Part shown: positions 16,748-26,367 of the stretch, in pieces
Numbering within the stretch: position 1 is the first letter of the stretch
Layout of the letters: every line of letters starts with the position of its first letter
Assembly (NCBI RefSeq): GCF_000378725.1
Contig: NZ_KB900370.1
Coordinates: forward strand, 62,001 to 126,000
Reading direction: 5' to 3'
Origin: Peptoniphilus lacrimalis DSM 7455
GTDB taxonomy: Bacteria; Bacillota; Clostridia; Tissierellales; Peptoniphilaceae
Length of the DNA: 64,000 bases
Notes under the pieces: model-generated
What the model was told of the DNA's origin: nothing
The model's database searches: none
What the model saw: only the letters and a program-made list of their open reading frames with translations
Translations under genes and position numbers: made by a program

Positions 16748-17947
16748 ATGAAATTATCTAATAGAATTTATGATATGCCTTTTTCAGGAACAAGGAAGTT
16801 AACTCCTTACATAGAAAAAGCTAAAGAAAAAGGTAAAAAGATTATTGAGTTGTATGTTGGGCAACCAGACATAAAAACACCTGAAGGTTTTTTTGACGCA
16901 ATTAAAAATTTCAAACCCGAAGTTTTGGCATATGGTGCTAATAACGGAAACCCTAAACTCAGAAAAGTAATAAGTAAATATTATAAAGAAAAAGGGATTG
17001 ATTTCGATTGGGATGAAATACTTATAACAATAGGAGGAAGCGAAGCTTTGTTATTTTCTCTGATTTCCATTTGCGACCCAGGAGATAAAGTTTTAGCAGT
17101 TGAGCCTTTATATACTGACTACAATACAATTGCAAAAGAATTAAATATAGAGATTAAGGCAATAACAACATCTCCAGAAAATGGATATCATCTACCTGAC
17201 AAAAAAACTATTGAAGCACTCATAGATAAAGATACAAAAGGAATACTTATGAATCATCCTAATAATCCAACAGGAACTGTTTATACAGACGAAGAAGTAA
17301 ATATGATTAGTGATATTGTCTTAGAAAACGATTTATTTTTAATTTCTGATGAGGTTTATAGGGAATTTGTTTATGAAGGCTTGGAATACACAAGTTTCGC
17401 ACAAGTAGAAAAAATTAAAGACCATGTAATAATAGTAGATAGTATTTCAAAAAGATATAGTGCATGTGGAGCTAGGATTGGCAATATAGCATCAAAAAAT
17501 AAAGATTTCATTAATAATGTTATTAAACTGTGTCAATCAAGAATATGTCCACCAACATTGGATCAGGAAGGAGCGATTGAACTTTATAAGACACCAAAAG
17601 AATATTTTAAGGAGGTGAATAATGAATATAGAAAGAGAAGAGATTTAGTTTACGGATTATTGAGTAAAATGGAAGGTATAGTTTGTCAAAAGCCAGAGGG
17701 AGCATTTTATATATGTGCAAAACTTCCCGTGGATAATGCTGAAAAGTTTTTGATATGGATGCTTGAAAACTTTGAAGATAATGGAGAAGTTGTAATGCTT
17801 TCACCTATTGAGGGATTTTATGCAAGTGAAGGCTTGGGAACTAAAGAAGTGAGAATAGCCTATGTTTTAGAAGAGGATAAATTAAAAAGAGCCATGGAAA
17901 TATTAGAAAAAGCTCTTGTAAGCTATCCAAATAGAACCAATTATTAA
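16748..17947 (+). CDS. Class I/II pyridoxal-phosphate aminotransferase
   Basis: A 399-residue fold-type I aminotransferase related to aspartate/aromatic aminotransferases. Visible are YGANNGNPKLRKVIS near residue 60, NHPNNPTGT with the carboxylate-contacting Asn near 178, ISDEVYREFVYEG with the Asp pairing to the pyridine nitrogen, and the PLP lysine in VDSISKRYSACGARIG near 237. The C-terminal substrate arginine region is in VRIAYVLEEDKL. It is first in an operon with a TRAP transporter and a cupin, so it probably acts on the imported compound. GGGGG lies just upstream of ATG. Confidence 0.88.
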   Translation: MKLSNRIYDMPFSGTRKLTPYIEKAKEKGKKIIELYVGQPDIKTPEGFFDAIKNFKPEVLAYGANNGNPKLRKVISKYYKEKGIDFDWDEILITIGGSEALLFSLISICDPGDKVLAVEPLYTDYNTIAKELNIEIKAITTSPENGYHLPDKKTIEALIDKDTKGILMNHPNNPTGTVYTDEEVNMISDIVLENDLFLISDEVYREFVYEGLEYTSFAQVEKIKDHVIIVDSISKRYSACGARIGNIASKNKDFINNVIKLCQSRICPPTLDQEGAIELYKTPKEYFKEVNNEYRKRRDLVYGLLSKMEGIVCQKPEGAFYICAKLPVDNAEKFLIWMLENFEDNGEVVMLSPIEGFYASEGLGTKEVRIAYVLEEDKLKRAMEILEKALVSYPNRTNY

Positions 17948-17999
17948 AATGGCCAATTAAATTTTGGTACATAAATAATATATTTAAGGAGGATTTCTA

Positions 18000-19007
18000 A
18001 TGAAAAAAAATTTACTTTATATAATGATTTTTACTATGTTAATATCACTTATGGCATGTGGCAAAAAGAATGAATCAAGTAAGGGTAGTGCTGGTGCTAT
18101 TGAATTAAAATTAGGTCACGCAATGTCTGAAGGAACAAATGCTACTAACCTAATTCATGAATTTGCAGTTAAAGTTGGTGAAGAAACTGAGGGAAGAGTT
18201 AAAATTGAAGATTTTCCAAATTCTCAATTAGGTTCTGAAACAGATATGTTAGAACAAATTCAACTAGGATCATTAGATGCAGGTGCAATAATGACAGGTT
18301 CAATGCAGGCAATTGAGCCAAAAATGGCAATTGAAGATTTACCATATATGTGGAAAGATATTGATCACGCAAGAAATGCTTTTGATGGTGAATTTGGTGA
18401 TTATCTAGGAAAATTAATGGAAAACTATGGATTGCAAAAAATTGGATTTATAGAGTGGGGCTACAGAGAAATAACTAATAATAAAAGACCAATTGTTAAA
18501 CCAGAAGACTTAAAGGGAATGAAAATAAGAGTTGCACAAAATAAACTTCGTGTTGATGCATTTGAGAAATTAGGAGCCCTTCCTACAATGCTTGCTTTTT
18601 CAGAGTTATATGGCGCTTTGCAACAAGGAGTTGTAGATTCTCAAGAAAATCCTCTTGCAAATATCGTAGCTGCTAATTTTAATGAAGTACAAAAATATTT
18701 ATCTATAACTGATCATTTTTATAATCAGGCAATGGTAGTTGTAAATAAAGATACTTGGGAAAAAATTAATGAAGATGATCGTAAAATAATTTTGGATTGT
18801 ATGAATGAATTATCAGAAAAAATTAAAGATGCGAATGATAAAGATCATAATTCATATATTGAAACATTACGCTCAAAGGGTATGGAGATAAATGACAATG
18901 TAGATAAAGAAGCATTTAGAAAAGCTATGTTACCTGTATATGAAGAATGGAGTGCCACTTTTGGTGACGAATTAATGAAAATTTATAACGAAGCATCTGG
19001 CTGGTAA
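18000..19007 (+). CDS. TRAP transporter solute-binding lipoprotein (DctP type)
   Basis: A 335-residue extracytoplasmic binding protein. The signal peptide ends in a lipobox LISLMAC, giving a lipid-anchored Cys near residue 20. The DctP fold follows: ELKLGHAMSEGTNATNLIHEFA, the linker region GFIEWGYREITNNKRPI, and LKGMKIRVAQNKLRVDAFEKLGA containing the Arg that ligates the substrate carboxylate in family structures. TRAP systems use ion gradients to import carboxylate-bearing solutes. Small and large membrane subunits follow directly, so the transporter is complete. Confidence 0.92.
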   Translation: MKKNLLYIMIFTMLISLMACGKKNESSKGSAGAIELKLGHAMSEGTNATNLIHEFAVKVGEETEGRVKIEDFPNSQLGSETDMLEQIQLGSLDAGAIMTGSMQAIEPKMAIEDLPYMWKDIDHARNAFDGEFGDYLGKLMENYGLQKIGFIEWGYREITNNKRPIVKPEDLKGMKIRVAQNKLRVDAFEKLGALPTMLAFSELYGALQQGVVDSQENPLANIVAANFNEVQKYLSITDHFYNQAMVVVNKDTWEKINEDDRKIILDCMNELSEKIKDANDKDHNSYIETLRSKGMEINDNVDKEAFRKAMLPVYEEWSATFGDELMKIYNEASGW

Positions 19008-19016
19008 GGTGATTTT

Positions 19017-19487
19017 GTGGTATTAAAAATAAAAAATAGTTTATTAACAATATTAAAAGTTATATGCTTCTTCTGCATAGTTGGGTTAACATTTATTGTA
19101 GCTCTACAAGTTATGTCAAGAGCTTTTAAAATATCTCTTCCATGGTGTGAGGAGCTTGCTAGATTTTTCTTAATATGGTTAACTTTTGCAGGATGTTCCG
19201 TTGCACTATCTGAAGATAGACATTTATCGGTAAGTTTTTTTGTAGACCTAACTAAGGGTAATATCAACAAATTTATTGTATTGTTTGGAGAGCTTGTTAT
19301 TATAATTTTCTACTTAATAATAACGATTTACGGTTTTAAATTGTCTTCTAAAACTATGCATGTATTGTCCCCAACAATGCAGTGGCCAATGGGTTTAGTA
19401 TATTCTGTATTACCGATTACTTCACTTATGACATTGTATATTTTAGTGACGAAATTTTTTAGCTTTAAAAAAGGAGAAAAATTATGA
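19017..19487 (+). CDS. TRAP transporter small permease subunit (DctQ type)
   Basis: A 156-residue protein with four hydrophobic helices, the standard DctQ size and topology. Conserved elements are the SLPWCEELARFFLIWLTFAGCSVAL segment around helix 2 and the HLSVSFF stretch after it. The start is GTG 19017 with AAGGTGAT 3 nt upstream, the spacing typical of this genome. The stop overlaps the start of the large subunit (ATGA, 19484-19487). Confidence 0.9.
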   Translation: MVLKIKNSLLTILKVICFFCIVGLTFIVALQVMSRAFKISLPWCEELARFFLIWLTFAGCSVALSEDRHLSVSFFVDLTKGNINKFIVLFGELVIIIFYLIITIYGFKLSSKTMHVLSPTMQWPMGLVYSVLPITSLMTLYILVTKFFSFKKGEKL

Positions 19488-20764
19488 TATTAGGAATACT
19501 AATAGGATTTTTTACATTATTATTTCTAGGAATTCCGATAGCATTTTCAATGGGTGTTGTTACTTCAGGTATGCTAGCACTTAAAGGAATTTCTTTAGAA
19601 ATGATGGTACAAAGGATGTTTGCAGGTGTTAATTCTTTCTCATTGTTAGCTTTGCCCTTATTTATATTAGCAGGAAATATTATGGGCGAAGGCGGACTTA
19701 CAAAGAGATTAATGAACTTAGCGAATGCTTTAGTTGGTAAAGTGACAGGAGGATTAGCGGTAACTTCTATAGTTACTTGTGCATTATTTGGTGCAGTTTC
19801 AGGTTCAACTGCAGCAACTACTTTTGCCGTAGGTTCTGTCATGGTACCAGAAATGAAAAAACAAGGATATTCAAATTCTTTTATAGCAAGTATTATTGGA
19901 CCTTCAGGAGTTTTAGGGCTAATAATACCCCCCAGTATAACGATGGTTATATTAGGTATTACAGCTAATATTTCTATAGGTGATTTATTTTTAGCAGGAT
20001 TTATACCAGGAATAGCATTAGCTGCAATGTTATCAATTTATGCAAGCTATATTTCAAAAAAAAGAGGTTTTGGAATAATAAATAAAGAAAAGATTTCTAG
20101 TAAGGAGTTATTTGAAATTTTTAAAGATGGTTTTTTTCCTTTAATGACACCAGTAATCATATTAGGGGGTATATTTAGCGGTTGGATGACTTCAACTGAA
20201 GTAGCAGTAGTTGCAGTATTATACGGTTTAATTTTATCTGCTTTTTACGGAGAATTGACTTGGGAAAGATTGAAATTTGTAATGATAGATTCTGCGATAA
20301 CTTCAGCAATAATTCTTATAGTTATAGCAATATGTAATTCTTTTGCTTGGTTATTAACTATTGCAAAGATACCGGAATTAATAACTGGATTCTTTTTAAA
20401 GTATGCAAATACACAGACTCAATTTTTGCTAATTGTATCAGGAATATTACTTGTATTAGGTTGTTTAACAGAAGTAACATCATTAATTATATTATTAGCA
20501 CCTATATTTATGCCAATAGCTATGCAGTATAATATTAATCCTATACATTTTGGTATGGTTTTAATTATGAACTTTGCATTAGCAAATGTTACACCACCTG
20601 TGGGACTATCAACGATATGTGGATGCAGTATCACAGATAAAAATATGGGTATAGAGGATACTTTACCTTATCTAATTCATGTTATGCTAATAGTTGCTGT
20701 AGCTGTATTCCTTATAATATTTATTCCAGATTTATCGACTTTTTTAGTAAATGCTGTTAAGTAG
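19484..20764 (+). CDS. TRAP transporter large permease subunit (DctM type)
   Basis: A 426-residue transport subunit of the ion transporter superfamily with about 11-12 helices. Landmarks are FLGIPIAFSMGV, LPLFILAGNIMGEGGLTKRL, VSGSTAATTFAVGSVMVPEM, IIGPSGVLGLIIPPSI, and in the second half NFALANVTPPVGLSTICG with the hairpin proline pair. It overlaps dctQ by 4 nt and is followed 6 nt later by the cupin gene. Confidence 0.93.
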   Translation: MILGILIGFFTLLFLGIPIAFSMGVVTSGMLALKGISLEMMVQRMFAGVNSFSLLALPLFILAGNIMGEGGLTKRLMNLANALVGKVTGGLAVTSIVTCALFGAVSGSTAATTFAVGSVMVPEMKKQGYSNSFIASIIGPSGVLGLIIPPSITMVILGITANISIGDLFLAGFIPGIALAAMLSIYASYISKKRGFGIINKEKISSKELFEIFKDGFFPLMTPVIILGGIFSGWMTSTEVAVVAVLYGLILSAFYGELTWERLKFVMIDSAITSAIILIVIAICNSFAWLLTIAKIPELITGFFLKYANTQTQFLLIVSGILLVLGCLTEVTSLIILLAPIFMPIAMQYNINPIHFGMVLIMNFALANVTPPVGLSTICGCSITDKNMGIEDTLPYLIHVMLIVAVAVFLIIFIPDLSTFLVNAVK

Positions 20765-20770
20765 GTTATC

Positions 20771-21124
20771 ATGATATTAAAAAGAAATAAAAACTTAATT
20801 TTTGAAAATCCAAGAAATGGAAGAGGATTTTTGTCAGGATCTTATATAACAGACAAAGAAATATTTAATGGTGTTACAATGATTGCAGAGATGGAATTAG
20901 AACCTAATTCAGAAATAGGATATCATATGCACAAAGGAGACGGAGAGCTATATTATATTTTGGATGGAGAAGGCATTTTTGTAGAAAAAGATAATTCAAC
21001 AAATGTGTCTAATGGAGATTATTGTATTATTTTCGATGGCGAAGGTCATGGATTAAAGAATACGTCAAAGCATAGAAAATTAAAATTTCTTGCAGTAGTT
21101 TTTAAGGAATATAAGCAAAGTTAA
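20771..21124 (+). CDS. Small cupin-domain protein
   Basis: A 117-residue single-domain cupin. Metal ligands are visible in GYHMHKGDGELYYILDGEG (His-x-His...Glu) and in the second cupin motif GEGHGLKNTS. Small cupins of this type act as dioxygenases, isomerases or ligand sensors. As the last gene of the TRAP operon, 6 nt after dctM, it may act on or sense the transported solute. No specific reaction can be assigned. Confidence 0.85.
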   Translation: MILKRNKNLIFENPRNGRGFLSGSYITDKEIFNGVTMIAEMELEPNSEIGYHMHKGDGELYYILDGEGIFVEKDNSTNVSNGDYCIIFDGEGHGLKNTSKHRKLKFLAVVFKEYKQS

Positions 21125-21208
21125 GATAAAATAAAGTACACAATAGAAAAATTAAAGTATGAATAAACGAATTTAATAAAGAACAAAAATAGTTTAATAA
21201 TTTTCCTT

Positions 21209-21240
21209 AAACAAGTCTTGGCTTATGTCAAGGCTTGTTT
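21209..21240 (+). terminator. Intrinsic terminator of the TRAP/cupin operon
   Basis: AAACAAGTCTTG (21209-21220) pairs with CAAGGCTTGTTT (21229-21240) around GCTTATGT, 12 bp including one wobble, with the T run at the 3' side. Confidence 0.85.
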
Positions 21241-21404
21241 TCATATAAGTTGTTTTTTCAAAGTTCGTTTATATTTTAATTTATGTTGTCAAAAGTTTTG
21301 GCTATTTTTTATAAAATTTTATAGAAATTTTTTAAAATTATGAAAAATATATTAAATTATTAAAAAATGTGGTATTATATAAAATGTAAATCAGAGTAAA
21401 ACAC

Positions 21405-21429
21405 TATGAATTATTTTTTATAAATCATA
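21405..21429. promoter_or_regulatory. Inverted repeat upstream of sufC, candidate Rrf2-regulator site
   Basis: TATGAATTAT (21405-21414) and ATAAATCATA (21420-21429) form an inverted repeat with 9 of 10 pairs around five Ts. The promoter nearby has a good -10 but poor -35. Binding by the Rrf2/IscR-like protein at 26368 is a hypothesis based on operon membership. Confidence 0.4.
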
Positions 21430-21454
21430 ATATTTTGAAAATATGGGAGGATTT

Positions 21455-22213
21455 ATGGCTAAAGAATTATTAAGAATTGAGAATTTAAGTGCCGGTGTAG
21501 ATGATAAAGAAATTTTAAAAGATATTAGTCTTACAATTAATAGTGGAGAAGTGCATGTAATTATGGGACCTAATGGTTCCGGCAAATCAACACTTGCAAA
21601 TGTAATTATGGCTAATCCGGTTTATACAGTAAATAGTGGGAAAATTTATTTAGAGGGAGAGGACATTTCTGAACTTTCTACTGACAAGAGGGCAAATAAG
21701 GGGTTATTTATGTCCTTTCAAAGTCCTGAGGAAGTTCCAGGAATTTCTGTAGAAAACTTCATAAGGACAGCTAAGATGAATAAGGAAGATAAAAATATTC
21801 CTATTATTAAATTCCAAAAGGATTTAAAGGCTGAAATGAAAGAATTATCTATGAATGAATCTTATGCTGAAAGATATTTGAATGTTGGTTTTTCAGGTGG
21901 GGAAAGGAAAAAGAGCGAGATTTTGCAAATGCTTATGCTCAACCCAAAGCTTGCTATTCTTGATGAAACAGATTCTGGTCTTGATGTTGATGCTACAAGA
22001 ATCGTAGCTTCTGGAATTGAAAAGTTTTTAAATAAAGATAATGCGGTTTTGATTATTACTCACCACCAAGAACTTGTGAGAAATATTGTTCCCGATTTTG
22101 TTCATATTTTAGTGAACGGTCGTTTTGTAAAAAAAGGTGATGCTTCTTTAGTTGGCAAAATTGAAAATGAAGGTTTTGGTTGGATTAAAAATGGAGCTGA
22201 AATAGATGACTAA
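21455..22213 (+). CDS. sufC: Fe-S cluster assembly ATPase SufC
   Basis: A 252-residue ABC-type ATPase of the SUF machinery, which powers remodelling of the SufBCD scaffold. The Walker A is MGPNGSGKSTLANVIM, the Q-loop region is LFMSFQSPEEVPGISVENF (SufC-specific), the signature is GFSGGERKKSEILQML and Walker B is LAILDETDSGLDVDA, followed by ITHHQELV with the switch His. The frame begins at ATG 21443, but that ATG overlaps GGGAGG; ATG 21455 (MAKELLRIENL) has correct spacing and is chosen. It overlaps sufB by 8 nt. This is the first gene of the sufCBDSU operon. Confidence 0.95.
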   Translation: MAKELLRIENLSAGVDDKEILKDISLTINSGEVHVIMGPNGSGKSTLANVIMANPVYTVNSGKIYLEGEDISELSTDKRANKGLFMSFQSPEEVPGISVENFIRTAKMNKEDKNIPIIKFQKDLKAEMKELSMNESYAERYLNVGFSGGERKKSEILQMLMLNPKLAILDETDSGLDVDATRIVASGIEKFLNKDNAVLIITHHQELVRNIVPDFVHILVNGRFVKKGDASLVGKIENEGFGWIKNGAEIDD

Positions 22214-23618
22214 GAAAGAAAGAACTTATGTTGAAGATATGGACAGGGGCATTTATGATATTAAAAATGCTTTTGAATATAGATATAAAACGAGTAAGGG
22301 TCTTAATGAAGAAATTGTAAGAGAGATTTCAGAAGAAAAAAATGAACCTAAGTGGATGCTTGATTACAGGTTAAAAGCTCTTGAAATTTTTAATAATTCT
22401 AAAAATCCTGTTTGGGGGCCTGATCTTAGTGATGTTAATATTGAAGATATCACAACTTATATAAGACCTAAGGCTGATCTTTCTACTTCTTGGGAGGATT
22501 TGCCTGAAGATATAAGAAATACTTTTGATAAATTAGGTATACCTGAGGCTGAAAAGAAACAATTTTTATCTGGAGTAGGTGCTCAGTATGATAGCGAAGT
22601 TGTTTACCATTCAATCCAAAAGTATTTGAGGGATCAAGGAGTTATTTATACTGATTTTGAATCGGGTTTAAGAGAATATCCAGAGATTGTTAAAAAATAT
22701 TTTGGTACTTGTATAAAACCTGAACTTCATAGGTATGCAGCTCTTCATTATGCAGTTTGGAGTGGGGGCTCTTTTGTTTATGTGCCTGAGGGAGTCAATG
22801 TCGATATTCCCCTTCAATCCTATTTTAGATTGAACGCACCAGGAGCTGGTCAATTTGAACACACTTTGATTATTTTGGAAAAAAATTCTTACTGCCATTT
22901 TATTGAAGGCTGTTCTGCCCCTAGATATAATGTTGTAAATCTTCATGCTGGTGCTGTTGAACTTTTTGTGGCTGAAAATTCTACTTTGAGATATTCAACA
23001 ATTGAAAACTGGTCTAGAAATATGTATAACTTAAACACTAAGAGGGCAATAGTTGAAAAGAATGGAAAAATCCAATGGATCTCCGGTTCTTTTGGCTCAA
23101 AGGTTTCTATGTTGTATCCGACTTCTGTTTTGAAAGGAGAAGGGTCTACTAGCGAATTTACTGGTATTTCTTTTGCTGGTGCTGGTCAAAATCTTGATAC
23201 AGGAGCTCAAGTTGTTCATTTAGCTCCCAATACAAATTCATTTATAGATACTAAATCAATTTCAAAAAATGGTGGAATTGCTGTTTATAGGGGATTGGTA
23301 GAATTTTCGGAAGATGCTAAAAATTCTAAAAATACTACTTCTTGTGAATCACTTATGCTTGATGAAGATTCACGTTCAGATACAATTCCTACAATACGTT
23401 TGAAAAATAGTGAAGTGGATGTTGGACACGAAGCTAAGATTGGAAAAATTTCTGATCAAGTTATATTTTATCTCATGACTAGGGGACTTTCAGAAGAAGA
23501 TGCTAAACAGTTAGTAGTGAGGGGGTTTGCTGAACCTGTTGCTAAAGAACTTCCTATGGAATATGCTGTTGAAATGAATAATTTAATTAACTTGGAACTT
23601 GTGGGTTCAATTGGGTAG
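22206..23618 (+). CDS. sufB: Fe-S cluster scaffold protein SufB
   Basis: A 470-residue beta-helix scaffold subunit, the site where clusters are built on SufBC2D. Typical sequences are GVGAQYDSEVVYHS, SGGSFVYVPEGV, the TLIILEKNSYCHFIEGCSAP strand, NWSRNMYNLNTKRA and, in the core, the C-terminal MTRGLSEEDAKQLVVRGF. Length matches the family (465-480). The start overlaps sufC by 8 nt and sufD begins 8 nt after the stop. Confidence 0.96.
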   Translation: MTKKERTYVEDMDRGIYDIKNAFEYRYKTSKGLNEEIVREISEEKNEPKWMLDYRLKALEIFNNSKNPVWGPDLSDVNIEDITTYIRPKADLSTSWEDLPEDIRNTFDKLGIPEAEKKQFLSGVGAQYDSEVVYHSIQKYLRDQGVIYTDFESGLREYPEIVKKYFGTCIKPELHRYAALHYAVWSGGSFVYVPEGVNVDIPLQSYFRLNAPGAGQFEHTLIILEKNSYCHFIEGCSAPRYNVVNLHAGAVELFVAENSTLRYSTIENWSRNMYNLNTKRAIVEKNGKIQWISGSFGSKVSMLYPTSVLKGEGSTSEFTGISFAGAGQNLDTGAQVVHLAPNTNSFIDTKSISKNGGIAVYRGLVEFSEDAKNSKNTTSCESLMLDEDSRSDTIPTIRLKNSEVDVGHEAKIGKISDQVIFYLMTRGLSEEDAKQLVVRGFAEPVAKELPMEYAVEMNNLINLELVGSIG

Positions 23619-23626
23619 GTGAAAAG

Positions 23627-24673
23627 ATGAAAATAAAAGGTAATGAACTTTCTTTTAAGACTTTTTCATGGATGAAGGTTAATGATTGTGAAATTCAAGT
23701 GCCAAAAATTGGTAAGGACCTTATTCCAATGGAATCTTCTGAAAAGTATGTTAGACATTTAAAGGAATTTGATAATTTAAAATATGGTATTTCACAAGAA
23801 GCCTTAGATCTTGTGAAAGAAGATATGAATTTATATAGAATTTATGAAACTATTAAGGGCGAAGATATAGTTTATAATCCTTGCTACTTTAAAACTGATG
23901 ATGATAATCCTAATCTAGTTGATGTGCAAGATATTATTGCTCATGAAGGTTCAAAAATTAAAGTTTTCTTAGATTATTATTCTGAAGGAAAAAAGGAAAA
24001 ATTTAGAAATACTCTTATAAGAATTTTAGCTGAAAAGGATACGGAAGTTTCTCTATTTGTGATTCAAAGAGAAGGCTCAGAAGCAAAATCTCTTGAATCA
24101 ATTGGAATTTTTGCTCACGAAAATGCAAAAGTTAATTTGTGCCAATACCAATTGGGATGTGGCAAACTTTATACAAATTACAAATGCCTTTTAGATGGTA
24201 AAAAATCAGAAGCTCATGTAAATTCAGTTTATTTTGGTCAAGGAGAGGAAGAACTTAATCTATTTTATGAAATGACTCATAAGGGAGAAAAAACTACAAG
24301 CAGTATTTTGGTTAATGGTGCTTTAAAGGATAAGGCTTATAAAAATTTCAAGTCAAACCTTGACTTCTTGGAAGGATGTAATGATGCCGTTGGAAGCGAA
24401 GGAGAGTTTGCAGTCCTTCTTTCTGATGATGTTCATTCAATTTCTGTTCCCCTTATGTTATGTCATGAAGATGATGTAGAAGGAAATCACGCTTCTTCAT
24501 CAGGAAAGATTGACCCTCAAATTTTATTTTATATTATGTCAAGAGGATTTTCTTATGATGAAGCTGAAGCTTTGATTATTGAATCTAAGTTTTCTCAAGC
24601 CATAGATTTATTGGATAATGAAGAGCTTGAAGAAGAAGTTTGGCAATCAGTTAGAAAGATTTTGGTGAAATAA
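23627..24673 (+). CDS. sufD: Fe-S cluster assembly protein SufD
   Basis: A 348-residue SufB-like beta-helix protein, partner of SufB and SufC. The C-terminal half carries the shared Suf motif: LLSDDVHSISVPLMLCHEDDVEGNHASSSGKID with the conserved His, then FYIMSRGFSYDEAEALIIESKF. It is short compared with E. coli SufD (about 420) but normal for Firmicutes. GGTGA lies upstream of ATG and sufS starts directly after the stop. Confidence 0.93.
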   Translation: MKIKGNELSFKTFSWMKVNDCEIQVPKIGKDLIPMESSEKYVRHLKEFDNLKYGISQEALDLVKEDMNLYRIYETIKGEDIVYNPCYFKTDDDNPNLVDVQDIIAHEGSKIKVFLDYYSEGKKEKFRNTLIRILAEKDTEVSLFVIQREGSEAKSLESIGIFAHENAKVNLCQYQLGCGKLYTNYKCLLDGKKSEAHVNSVYFGQGEEELNLFYEMTHKGEKTTSSILVNGALKDKAYKNFKSNLDFLEGCNDAVGSEGEFAVLLSDDVHSISVPLMLCHEDDVEGNHASSSGKIDPQILFYIMSRGFSYDEAEALIIESKFSQAIDLLDNEELEEEVWQSVRKILVK

Positions 24674-25915
24674 ATGTTATCAAGGGAAGAAATTTTAGAT
24701 ATTAGAAAAGATTATCCTTTTTTAAATTTAAAAGTAAACGGGAAAAATATTGTTTATTTGGACAATGCTGCCACTACTCAAAAACCCCAAGTCATTATAG
24801 ATAATATCGCAAAATTTTATAGGGGAGAAAATGGCAATCCTCACAGAGGTGCACATTACCTCGCTATGAAATCTACTGAAGTTTACGAGGGAGCTAGGGA
24901 AACTGTAAGAAAATTTATAAATGCAAAAAGTCCAAATGAAATAGTTTTTGTAAGAAATGCAACAGAAGCCTTAAATTTATTAGCTTATTCTTATGGGCTT
25001 AATAATTTAAAAAAAGGTGATGAAATTTTAATTTCTATTATGGAACATCATTCAAATTTAGTGCCATGGCAAATGGTCGCTAAAAAGACTGGAGCAATTT
25101 TAAAATATCTTTACGTTGATAAAGATGGGCAAATTCCTTTTGAAGAAATTGAAAATAAGGTTAATAAAAACACCAAAATATTTTCTTGCACTCTTGCTTC
25201 AAATGTATTAGGTACTGTACCTGATGCAAAAAAAATAATAAAATATGTTAGAAAAAATTCAGATGCTGTAATTATTTCTGATGGAGCTCAATATGTGCCT
25301 CATCACAAAATTGATGTATGTGATTTGGATTGTGATTTTCTTGCTTTTTCAGGTCATAAAATGTATTCTGCTACAGGCATAGGTGTATTATATGGTAAAG
25401 AAGAACTTTTAAATTCTCTTAGTCCATTCCTTAGTGGTGGAGATATGATTGAGTATGTTTATGAAGATAAATCAACATTTTTGAAATCGCCACAAAGGTT
25501 TGAAGCTGGAACTCAAAATGTTGAGGGAGCAGTTTCTTTAGCATCTGCAATAAATTATGTAGAAAGCATTGGTCTTGAAAAAATTGATGAATACGAAAAA
25601 TATCTTACAAAATATTGTTACGAAAAAATTTCAAAACTTAATTATCTAGATGTATATACTACACCTGATGAAAATAGAGCTCCTGTTATATCTTTTAATT
25701 TCAAACAAGCTCACCCTCATGATGTGGCATCTATCATAGATAACTATGGAATTGGAGTAAGAAGTGGTCATCATTGTGCCCAAGTGTTGCATAGATTTTT
25801 AGGTTGCAATTTTTCAGTAAGGGCATCATTTGCTATTTATAATACAGTTGAAGAAGTAGATTATTTTATTGAACATTTAGAAGACGTAAGGAGGATGTTG
25901 GGAATTGAATCTTAA
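24674..25915 (+). CDS. sufS: Cysteine desulfurase SufS
   Basis: A 413-residue PLP enzyme of the type II cysteine desulfurase group that removes sulfur from cysteine as persulfide. Motifs are YLDNAATTQKPQ, GNPHRGAHYLA, the PLP lysine in AFSGHKMYSATGIGVLYG near residue 226, and the catalytic cysteine in VRSGHHCAQVLHRFLG near 364 on a short loop, as in group II enzymes. It hands sulfur to SufU, whose gene overlaps by 11 nt. Confidence 0.95.
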   Translation: MLSREEILDIRKDYPFLNLKVNGKNIVYLDNAATTQKPQVIIDNIAKFYRGENGNPHRGAHYLAMKSTEVYEGARETVRKFINAKSPNEIVFVRNATEALNLLAYSYGLNNLKKGDEILISIMEHHSNLVPWQMVAKKTGAILKYLYVDKDGQIPFEEIENKVNKNTKIFSCTLASNVLGTVPDAKKIIKYVRKNSDAVIISDGAQYVPHHKIDVCDLDCDFLAFSGHKMYSATGIGVLYGKEELLNSLSPFLSGGDMIEYVYEDKSTFLKSPQRFEAGTQNVEGAVSLASAINYVESIGLEKIDEYEKYLTKYCYEKISKLNYLDVYTTPDENRAPVISFNFKQAHPHDVASIIDNYGIGVRSGHHCAQVLHRFLGCNFSVRASFAIYNTVEEVDYFIEHLEDVRRMLGIES

Positions 25916-26357
25916 TCAAATTTATACTCAAATGGTTCTCGAACAATCAAAAAATAAGAGAAACAGAAGAGATTTGGATCATGCAACTCATAAAGAACTT
26001 GGACATAATCCTAGCTGTGGTGATGAAATAACTTTACAATTAGATGTTGAAGATGGAATAATTAAAGATATTTCATATACAGGTCAAGGGTGTGCAATTT
26101 CACAAGCATCAACTTCTATTATGTGCGATACAGTTAAGGGTCTAAAGGTTGAAGAAGCCATAGAACTTAGTAAAAAATTTATTGGCATGATAAAAGGACA
26201 AATTAGAGATGAGGAAGAACTCGAAGATTTGGGAGATGGCATAGCCTTTATAAATATAAGGAATATGCCAGCAAGAGTTAAATGTGCAGTGCTTTCTTGG
26301 TACACTTTAAAAGATATTTTAGAAAATGACAAGAGGGAAGGTAGTTTTACACCTTGA
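25905..26357 (+). CDS. sufU: SufU sulfur-transfer protein
   Basis: A 150-residue IscU-like protein which in Firmicutes is the zinc-dependent sulfurtransferase partner of SufS. Zinc/sulfur-relay cysteines are in NPSCGDE, TGQGCAISQASTSIM and VKCAVLSW, with the intervening Asp conserved. The insertion between the second and third cysteines, relative to IscU, is present (FIGMIKGQIRDEEELEDLG). The start TTG 25905 overlaps sufS. The next gene begins 10 nt after the stop. Confidence 0.93.
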   Translation: MNLNQIYTQMVLEQSKNKRNRRDLDHATHKELGHNPSCGDEITLQLDVEDGIIKDISYTGQGCAISQASTSIMCDTVKGLKVEEAIELSKKFIGMIKGQIRDEEELEDLGDGIAFINIRNMPARVKCAVLSWYTLKDILENDKREGSFTP

Positions 26358-26367
26358 GGAGGGAAAA

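Larger units (their letters stand above)
21125..21454 (+). other. Intergenic region between cupin and suf operon
   Basis: No gene is seen. It holds a terminator (21209-21240), AT-rich DNA, a TATTAT box at 21373-21378 without a good -35, and an inverted repeat at 21405-21429 just before sufC. Confidence 0.6.
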
